From a bacterium (GTDB taxonomy: Bacteria > Krumholzibacteriota > Krumholzibacteria > LZORAL124-64-63), in assembly GCA_003646045.1 (NCBI GenBank), contig QNDV01000170.1, positions 1-5,823 of the forward strand: 5,823 nucleotides of DNA. Reading direction: 5' to 3'. Every line of letters begins with the position of its first letter. Position 1 is the first letter of the stretch. The notes beneath the pieces were generated by a model, which made no database searches, was not told the origin of the DNA, and worked only from the letters and a program-made list of their open reading frames with translations. The translations under genes and the position numbers were made by a program. Positions 1 through 4,915 of the stretch are shown one piece after another.

Positions 1-1
1 T

Positions 2-2743
2 GAAGTCCGTCTCCTTGGAGATGGGGCAGGTCGCGTCCAGGCATACCTTGTTGATCAGCACGCGCTCATCGAAGAACGGCACGAAGATCGTTCCCGGGGG
101 CATGGTGTTGCGACCGCGCAGCTCGATGTGGGCCTTCACCCGGCCGCGGCGGCTCTCGATCCACACGGCATCACCGTCCTGGAAACCCTTGCCCGCCGCG
201 TCGCCCGGATTCATGAAACACACCGCTTCGGGAACGGCCCGGTGCAATTCGGGAACGCGCATGGTCATGGTACCGGTGTGCCAATGCTCCAGCACACGAC
301 CCGTACACAGCCAGAGGGGATACTCGGCGTCCGGCATCTCCGGGGGATCCATGTAGGGCCGGAAGAAGACCTTGGCCTTGTTGGGCAACTTGACCTTGTC
401 CCCCTTGATGGGCCCCGCCAGATCGCCCGCGGGCATGACCTTCAGGGCCGGGCCGTAGAAGGCGAACTTCTGCCCGGGCGCCTGGCGACCCACGTAGGGA
501 TCGTAGTCGGCGTTGAAGCGCCACTCGGTCTCCTTGCCGTCGATTACCGGCCACTTCAGACCGCGCACACCGTGATAGGTATCGAAGTCGGCCAGGTCGT
601 GCATGTGGTCGACGCCGAATTTGCGGTATTCTTCCCACAGGTACTTGTGGACGAAGTAGCCGTAGCCCTCGAAGCCCGCCACCTTGCGGCGGTCACCCTC
701 GGCCAGGGTGTTGAGCGAACCCTTGCCCACCGGGTCGGGCCAGGTGTAGCTCCGGGCGTCGGCGTTGTTGAACAGGACATCAAAGAGGGTGTCGTCGTCC
801 TTGTAGCCCATGGCCCGGGCCCCGGCCATCACGTCGGGCAGGGTGAGGTCGGCATTGATCCGCTTGGCGCCCCACACCTCGGCCAGGGTGATGCGCTTGG
901 CGAACTCGAAGGCCTGCCAGATGTCGGGCATGGAATCACCCACCGGCGTGACCTGCTGCTTCCAGTGCTGGGTGCGGCGCTCGGCGTTACCGTAGGCCCC
1001 CCACTTCTCGAAGATCATGGCGCTGGGCAGGATCAGGTCGGCGACCTTGGCGCTCACCGTGGGATAGCAATCGCTCACCACGATGAAGTTGTCCATCTCG
1101 CGGGCAGCCTTGACCCAGTGATTGGCGTTGGCCGTGTTCTGCCAGGGGTTGCAGACCTGCACCCAGGCCCACTTGATGGTGCCGTCCTCGATGTCCCGCA
1201 GCAGCTTCGTGTAGTGGGAGCCCGGCTTGCCGTTGAGGGTCCCGGCGGGGAGCTTCCACAGTTTCTCGCTCATTTCACGATGCTTGCCGTTGGCCACCAC
1301 CATGTCTGCCGGCAGACGGTGGGCGAAAGTACCCACCTCGCGGGCCGTACCGCAGGCACTGGGCTGGCCGGTGAGACTGAAGGCGCCGTTGCCCGGCTGG
1401 GCCTGCTTGCCCAACAGCAGGTGCACCGAGTAGGCCAGCTCGTTGACCCAACTGCCGCGGGTATGCTGGTTCATGCCCATGGTCCAGTAGGAAACGACCT
1501 TGCGGTCCTTTTCCAGGTAGAGGTCGGCCAGTTGCTGCAGCTTGGCCTTGAAGTCATCGAGGCTTTCGTCGGGGTCGCCCTTGGCCAATTCGGCCACGAA
1601 ATCGAGGGTGTAGGGCGCCAGCCCCTTCTTGAAATCCTCGTAGCTGATGATCCAGTGCTTAATGGCCCCGGCGGCCCGCTTGTTCTCAAGGGTGTCGCCG
1701 GCCTTGTAGCCCAAGTGGGCCAGGGTCTTGCCTTCCGCCTCACTGAGAACCTTGCTCACCTGCTTGGAGATGATCTCCCGCTCGGCCGCCGAGTACTTGG
1801 CGGGGTCCGCCTTGCTCCGCATCCCGTAGCCCACGTCGCAGGGTCCGGTGGCAAACACGGTGTGCTTCTCGATGAATTCCCGGTCCATGGTCTCGGGCCG
1901 GTTGTAGACCATCTCGTGCAGGATGTAGTTCCAGATGGCCAGGTCGGTCTGGGGTTTGAAGATGATCTCGGTGTCGGCCAGGTTCGAGCAGCGGTTGGTG
2001 TAGGTGGTCAGGTTGATGAGCTTGACCCTGTCCGGGTTGGACAGCTTGCGGTCGGTGATGCGCGACCACAGGATGGGGTGCATCTCGGCCATATTGGCGC
2101 CCCACAGGACGGCCGTGTCGGTGTATTCGATATCGTCGTAGTTGCCCGAGGGTTCGTCGATGCCGAAGGCCTGGATGAACCCCACCACCGCACTGGCCAT
2201 GCAATGCCGCGCGTTGGGATCGAGGTTGTTGCTGCGCATCCCGCCCTTGACCAGCTTGGCCATGGCGTAGCCCTCGTGAATGGTGTACTGGCCCGACCCG
2301 AAGACACCGATACCCGTGGGACCCAGGTCGCCGTAGTACTGCTTGAATTTGGCGGCCATGACGTCGAAGGCCTTCTCCCAGGAGACGGGTTTGAACTTGC
2401 CCTGCTTGTCGAACTCGCCCGCGGAATTCACGCGCAAAAGGGGCTCGGTGAGACGATCCTTGCCGTACATGATCTTGGCGTTGAAGTACCCCTTGATGCA
2501 GTTCAGTCCGCGATTGACCGGGGCCTCGGGATCACCCTTGACGGCGACGATGCGGTCGTTGCGCGTGGCGAGCATGATGCCGCAACCGGTACCGCAGAAG
2601 CGGCAAACCGACTTGTCCCACTTCCAGCCCTTCTCGACTTCCTCGGCATTGGCGAGGGCCGCAGCGGGGATCTTCATACCCAGGGTCCCGGCGGCACTGA
2701 CGGCGGCCGCCTGCTTGATGAAATCGCGGCGTGAGAGTGTCAT
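2..2743 (-). CDS. napA: Periplasmic nitrate reductase catalytic subunit NapA, long form (3' end cut by the window edge)
   Basis: This protein reduces nitrate to nitrite in the periplasm, using a Mo-bis-MGD cofactor and one [4Fe-4S] cluster. The frame is open for 914 codons and runs off the left edge; the last visible residues are CPISKETDF, so probably only about ten residues are missing. The N-terminus is a Tat signal (SRRDFIK, residues 4-10) followed by an Ala-rich stretch ending near residues 28-33 (AALANA). The cluster motif is C47-x2-C50-x3-C54-x27-C82, with K84 just after it. The Mo-ligand cysteine is C181 in [13 protein letters not shown]. Other NapA blocks seen are [11 protein letters not shown] (420-430), [16 protein letters not shown] (456-471), [11 protein letters not shown] (580-590) and [18 protein letters not shown] (816-833). 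E. coli NapA is about 828 aa; the extra length and wording recall Campylobacter-type NapA of about 920 aa. The ATG at 2743 is preceded by a good Shine-Dalgarno site. Redox partners are not visible and would lie to the left. Assignment is firm; assimilatory NasA and formate dehydrogenases share the fold but fit less well. Confidence 0.96.
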   Translation of the reverse strand, partial: MTLSRRDFIKQAAAVSAAGTLGMKIPAAALANAEEVEKGWKWDKSVCRFCGTGCGIMLATRNDRIVAVKGDPEAPVNRGLNCIKGYFNAKIMYGKDRLTEPLLRVNSAGEFDKQGKFKPVSWEKAFDVMAAKFKQYYGDLGPTGIGVFGSGQYTIHEGYAMAKLVKGGMRSNNLDPNARHCMASAVVGFIQAFGIDEPSGNYDDIEYTDTAVLWGANMAEMHPILWSRITDRKLSNPDRVKLINLTTYTNRCSNLADTEIIFKPQTDLAIWNYILHEMVYNRPETMDREFIEKHTVFATGPCDVGYGMRSKADPAKYSAAEREIISKQVSKVLSEAEGKTLAHLGYKAGDTLENKRAAGAIKHWIISYEDFKKGLAPYTLDFVAELAKGDPDESLDDFKAKLQQLADLYLEKDRKVVSYWTMGMNQHTRGSWVNELAYSVHLLLGKQAQPGNGAFSLTGQPSACGTAREVGTFAHRLPADMVVANGKHREMSEKLWKLPAGTLNGKPGSHYTKLLRDIEDGTIKWAWVQVCNPWQNTANANHWVKAAREMDNFIVVSDCYPTVSAKVADLILPSAMIFEKWGAYGNAERRTQHWKQQVTPVGDSMPDIWQAFEFAKRITLAEVWGAKRINADLTLPDVMAGARAMGYKDDDTLFDVLFNNADARSYTWPDPVGKGSLNTLAEGDRRKVAGFEGYGYFVHKYLWEEYRKFGVDHMHDLADFDTYHGVRGLKWPVIDGKETEWRFNADYDPYVGRQAPGQKFAFYGPALKVMPAGDLAGPIKGDKVKLPNKAKVFFRPYMDPPEMPDAEYPLWLCTGRVLEHWHTGTMTMRVPELHRAVPEAVCFMNPGDAAGKGFQDGDAVWIESRRGRVKAHIELRGRNTMPPGTIFVPFFDERVLINKVCLDATCPISKETDF

Positions 2744-2747
2744 TTCG

Positions 2748-2755
2748 CACCTCTT
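2748..2755 (-). promoter_or_regulatory. Ribosome binding site of napA
   Basis: On the minus strand the sequence AAGAGGTG lies just upstream of the ATG at 2743, with six bases between GAGG and the start codon. It supports this start, which also places the twin-arginine motif at residues 5-6 as expected for a Tat signal. Confidence 0.75.
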
Positions 2756-2830
2756 GGGGTCGGGATGCGGAGTCGCCGGCGCACGGGAAAATAAGGCTCG
2801 GCGCCACGGGTCTCCGGATAGTCGTTAAAC

Positions 2831-2859
2831 ATTAAACCACTTCTCAAATCGGACGTAAA
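2831..2859 (-). promoter_or_regulatory. Candidate sigma70-type promoter of napA
   Basis: Reading the minus strand, TTTACG (2859-2854, four of six to the -35 consensus) is followed after exactly 17 bp by TTTAAT (2836-2831, five of six to the -10 consensus). This predicts a start of transcription near 2823 and a leader of about 80 nt. The -10 element sits inside a tandem heptamer, GTTTAAT then GTTTAAC (2837-2824). The match was found by eye and is not experimentally supported. Confidence 0.4.
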
Positions 2860-2874
2860 TGTCTTTTTGGAAAA

Positions 2875-2903
2875 TCCACAGCACACTCATATAGTTTTAT
2901 ACT
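2875..2903 (+). promoter_or_regulatory. Candidate sigma70-type promoter of the barrel-protein gene
   Basis: TCCACA (2875-2880, four of six to the -35 consensus) and TATACT (2898-2903, five of six to the -10 consensus) are separated by 17 bp. The -10 element overlaps an inverted repeat, ATAGT-TTTAT-ACTAT (2891-2905), a possible operator. The predicted transcript would start near 2910, about 190 nt before the ATG at 3102. Found by eye only. Confidence 0.38.
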
Positions 2904-2905
2904 AT
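2891..2905. repeat. Short inverted repeat over the plus-strand -10 element
   Basis: ATAGT (2891-2895) and ACTAT (2901-2905) are perfect 5-bp inverted arms around a 5-bp centre. They straddle the candidate -10 element TATACT at 2898-2903. The arms do not extend further. This could be a repressor or activator half-site pair, but a 5-bp match in an AT-rich patch may be chance. Confidence 0.3.
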
Positions 2906-3101
2906 TGTCATTACGTGTCTTACGGGTTTCTTGTCGTGTCGTCAGCCATCAATCCGTTGTTAGTACCGGTTTCTCCCATTGTCGTACTCTGGTATTGCGG
3001 CATACCGTGCAACGGCGCACCTTCCTTGTCGTCTCCCCAAGCCGGTAGTAGCATGGATCCGGCAACTCGCGTAACTCTGCCTCAAGATAGGATCGATACC
3101 G

Positions 3102-4019
3102 ATGACCTCTCTGACCCTGCCCCGCCCACTTGTTGCCGCCGCCCTGCTGTGCCTGGCCACCGTCGCCGCCGGGCAGGATCTCGAGCCCCGCTCTTTCTCC
3201 CAGACGCCCGTGGGCATGAACTTCGCCGTGGTGGCACTGGGTTACGCCGAAGGCACGATGCTCTTTGACCAGGCTACGACCCTGGAGGATGTCACCGGCG
3301 AGATCACCAGCGTGGCGGCGGTCTACGTCCGGACCCTGGACTTCTTCGGCGCCTCGGCCAAGGCCACGGCCATCCTGCCGGTGATGTGGGGTGACTGGGC
3401 GGGCATGTACCAGGGAGAATTCCGAACCGCCAGCCGGCGTGGAGTCGCCGATCCCATGCTGGAATTGTCGGTGAACTTCATCGGCGCCCCGGCCATCGGG
3501 ATGAGCGGGATGCGCAGCTATTCCAATAAATGGGTGGTGGGTGCGAGCGTGCGGGCAGCCGTTCCGGTGGGACAGTACTATCCGGAGAAGCTGATCAACC
3601 TCGGTACCAACCGCTGGGCCCTGCGGCCGCGGCTGGGCGCTTCGCGAAAATCGGGCCCACTGGCCCTGGAAGCCATGGCCAGCGTATGGCTGTTCACCGA
3701 GAATGATGACTTCTTCGGCGGCGCCCACCTGGCCCAGGAGCCCCTGTGGTCGCTGCAATTCAACGTCATCTACCAGTTTCCATCGCGGATATGGTTCGGA
3801 CTGGGTGCCGGCATGTCCAGGGGCGGCCAGACAAAGACCAATGGCGTGACCACCGACACCTACAAGAAGAACACGCGCTGGGCAGGACTGGTGTCTGTAC
3901 CCTTGAACCGCCGTCACAGTCTGAAGCTGATCTACATCAACGGCCTCCACACCCGTGCAGGCGCGGACTTCGATCAGGTCAGCCTGGCCTGGTCCATGCA
4001 CTGGGGCGGCAAAAAATAG
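3102..4019 (+). CDS. Secreted beta-barrel protein, 'MetA-pathway of phenol degradation'-like outer-membrane family
   Basis: This 305-aa protein has a signal peptide: a hydrophobic stretch at residues 9-23 (PLVAAALLCLATVAA), with cleavage likely at about 23/24 before QDLEPR. The rest is rich in short alternating polar/hydrophobic segments with aromatic edges, typical of outer-membrane beta strands, for example WVVGASVRAAVPVG (144-157), LALEAMASVWLF (187-198), SLQFNVIYQF (217-226) and RIWFGLGAGMS (229-239). The block RRGVADPMLELSVNFIGAPA (112-131) resembles the GxxDPxxxLxxNLxGaPA signature of the family named for phenol degradation (PF13557). That name reflects one early member, and members often sit in unrelated pathways, so no role in phenol breakdown is implied. 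The last residues are WGGKK rather than a terminal Phe. A modest Shine-Dalgarno site, AGGA at 3089-3092, lies 9 bp before the ATG. It is divergent from napA and 170 bp upstream of the cytochrome gene on the same strand, so co-transcription is possible. Substrate and role are unknown. Confidence 0.82.
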   Translation: MTSLTLPRPLVAAALLCLATVAAGQDLEPRSFSQTPVGMNFAVVALGYAEGTMLFDQATTLEDVTGEITSVAAVYVRTLDFFGASAKATAILPVMWGDWAGMYQGEFRTASRRGVADPMLELSVNFIGAPAIGMSGMRSYSNKWVVGASVRAAVPVGQYYPEKLINLGTNRWALRPRLGASRKSGPLALEAMASVWLFTENDDFFGGAHLAQEPLWSLQFNVIYQFPSRIWFGLGAGMSRGGQTKTNGVTTDTYKKNTRWAGLVSVPLNRRHSLKLIYINGLHTRAGADFDQVSLAWSMHWGGKK

Positions 4020-4036
4020 CCACCCCTTCTCCGAGC

Positions 4037-4080
4037 GGCATGATAGGCATTGTGGCAATATCCCCACGGGGCATGCTAGG
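4037..4080 (+). repeat. Imperfect 11-bp direct repeat in the barrel-cytochrome gap
   Basis: GGCATGATAGG (4037-4047) recurs as GGCATGCTAGG (4070-4080), with ten of eleven bases equal and 33 bp from start to start, about three helical turns. Both copies are noncoding and upstream of the cytochrome gene. The segment also contains complementary pieces GCATG/CATGC (4038-4042 with 4072-4076) and GTGG/CCAC (4052-4055 with 4064-4067), so it could alternatively fold as RNA. There is no following T-run, so it is not a classical terminator of the barrel gene. Confidence 0.35.
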
Positions 4081-4106
4081 ATGAGGGACGATGCGACCGG
4101 GAACTC

Positions 4107-4139
4107 CCAGGGGTGTCTGCTTGTTGCAGACGGGTCTGG
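4107..4139 (+). promoter_or_regulatory. Hairpin or operator-like inverted repeat upstream of the cytochrome gene
   Basis: GTCTGC (4115-4120) and GCAGAC (4126-4131) form a perfect 6-bp stem with loop TTGTT. Outside it, CCAG (4107-4110) pairs with CTGG (4136-4139) across a symmetric GGGT/GGGT internal loop. No T-run follows, so an intrinsic terminator is unlikely. It lies about 50 bp before the cytochrome start and could be a dyad operator or a leader RNA structure. Function is inferred only from symmetry and position. Confidence 0.4.
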
Positions 4140-4177
4140 TTACGGTTGATTCGAAAATCCACTCTGCGCGGACCGGG

Positions 4178-4184
4178 AAAGGTG
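4178..4184 (+). promoter_or_regulatory. Ribosome binding site deciding the cytochrome start
   Basis: AAAGGTG sits just before the ATG at 4190, with five bases between GGTG and the start. The frame stays open upstream to an ATG at 4091, also preceded by a purine-rich stretch (GAGGG). Starting there would put 33 residues ahead of the secretion signal, so 4190 is chosen. Confidence 0.7.
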
Positions 4185-4189
4185 ATTCC

Positions 4190-4912
4190 ATGAAGTCACG
4201 TAGTTTGCAGACGCTGGCCACCACGGTTCTGGTCCTTTGCTGTGCTCTGCCGGCAGCCGCCGACCATTGCGTCGCTTGCCACGGGGCACCGTCTTTCAAG
4301 GTCCAGCACAAGGCCGCGTACGACTACTACGCGGACTTCGAGAATTCCATCCACGGCGTGGCGGGTCTGGCCTGCACCGATTGCCACGGCGGCGACGCCG
4401 ACACCAACGACATGGTCCAGGCCCACCAGGACGTCCTGACTCCCCTGCGTTACGACCAGATTCCCGTCACCTGCGGACAGTGCCACGACGAGCAGCGCGA
4501 GGCTTTCGTCACCAGCGACCACTACCGCCAACTCGAGACCGACGGCACCGCGCCCAACTGCGTCACCTGCCACGGCGCCATGGACATGGATGTGATCTAC
4601 GTCAACCGGGTCAGCGAGACCTGCACCCTCTGCCACAACCCGGAGTCCGGGATCTTTCCCGACGTCCCTGACCAGGCGGACGACATACTGGGCGAAATCA
4701 ACGTCATGAAGGGTTATCGCAGTTTCGTGGCGGCCAACCTGCAGGATCGCGAGACGGTGGCGACGCTGGACGCCCAGTACCTGGCCCTGACGGCCAAGTG
4801 GCATCGCTTCGATCTGGATTCCATCAGGGATGAGACGCGGGATCTGCTGGGAGATTACCGACAGGCCAAGGGCCAGGCCCTGAAGGACCGGCGCCAACGC
4901 CACAGCGAGTAA
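4190..4912 (+). CDS. Periplasmic pentaheme cytochrome c with C-terminal helical tail
   Basis: This 240-aa secreted electron carrier has five covalent heme sites: CVACH (27-31), CTDCH (62-66), CGQCH (95-99), CVTCH (124-128) and CTLCH (144-148). A Sec signal peptide covers residues 1-24 (MKSRSLQTLA..., ending PAAA before DHC), so the first heme cysteine is about the third residue of the mature protein. The non-motif histidines H26, H40, H55 (in SIHG), H79 and H111 are enough to supply a second axial ligand to each heme, so an all bis-His, low-potential protein is possible. H205 is spare. Residues 150-240 carry no heme motif and look helical and charged (WHRFDLDSIRDETRDLLGDY), a tail seen in several multiheme cytochromes of the c3/c554-like grouping. 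I cannot name the subfamily. Cys17-Cys18 in the signal are not a good lipobox, since Leu precedes them. The gene lies 170 bp after the barrel gene and ends 3 bp from the stop codon of the convergent membrane-protein gene. A role passing electrons to NapA or from the neighbouring membrane complex is inference. Confidence 0.9.
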   Translation: MKSRSLQTLATTVLVLCCALPAAADHCVACHGAPSFKVQHKAAYDYYADFENSIHGVAGLACTDCHGGDADTNDMVQAHQDVLTPLRYDQIPVTCGQCHDEQREAFVTSDHYRQLETDGTAPNCVTCHGAMDMDVIYVNRVSETCTLCHNPESGIFPDVPDQADDILGEINVMKGYRSFVAANLQDRETVATLDAQYLALTAKWHRFDLDSIRDETRDLLGDYRQAKGQALKDRRQRHSE

Positions 4913-4915
4913 CGG

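Larger units (their letters stand above)
2744..3101. other. Divergent intergenic region between napA and the barrel-protein gene
   Basis: This 358-bp stretch holds no convincing gene. Its centre (about 2822-2960) is visibly AT-richer than the coding DNA on either side, and candidate promoters face both ways: 2859 to 2831 toward napA and 2875 to 2903 toward the barrel-protein gene. The two -35 elements are about 15 bp apart back to back, so one bound regulator could affect both. The nap-proximal part (2744-2823) would be an untranslated leader of about 80 nt. The part from 2910 to 3101 would be a leader of roughly 190 nt for the barrel gene unless a second, nearer promoter exists; I do not see one. 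No good FNR-type palindrome (TTGAT-N4-ATCAA) was found by eye. An open frame crossing this region on the plus strand (2867-3268) has no signal or family resemblance. Confidence 0.7.

Noticed and set aside
128..2734. A plus-strand open frame of 868 codons lying entirely antisense to napA
   Set aside because: Its composition is Gly/Val/His/Leu-rich without any motif. It mirrors the strong third-position GC bias of napA, which removes stops on the opposite strand. The minus-strand frame carries an unmistakable NapA.
2867..3268. A plus-strand open frame of 133 codons crossing the intergenic region into the barrel gene
   Set aside because: It overlaps the signal peptide of the barrel gene in another frame, has no convincing ribosome site and has no recognisable content.
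2949..4067. A minus-strand open frame of 372 codons antisense to the barrel gene
   Set aside because: No motif, signal or family resemblance. The plus-strand frame has a signal peptide and barrel pattern, so this is a GC-bias shadow.
4049..4067. Sigma54-type promoter suggested by TTGTGGCA
   Set aside because: The GG dinucleotide is not followed by GC at the required spacing.
4020..4080. Intrinsic terminator after the barrel gene
   Set aside because: Short complementary arms exist, but the pairing is interrupted and there is no T-run after it.
4146..4161. FNR-like box TTGAT followed by ATCCA upstream of the cytochrome gene
   Set aside because: The half-sites are 6 bp apart rather than 4, and the second half matches imperfectly (ATCCA for ATCAA).
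4091..4189. Alternative upstream start of the cytochrome at 4091
   Set aside because: It adds 33 polar residues before the hydrophobic signal core. The ATG at 4190 has a better ribosome site and gives a standard Sec signal.
4196..4903. A minus-strand open frame of 235 codons antisense to the cytochrome
   Set aside because: Val/Gly-rich shadow of a gene with five clear CxxCH motifs on the other strand.
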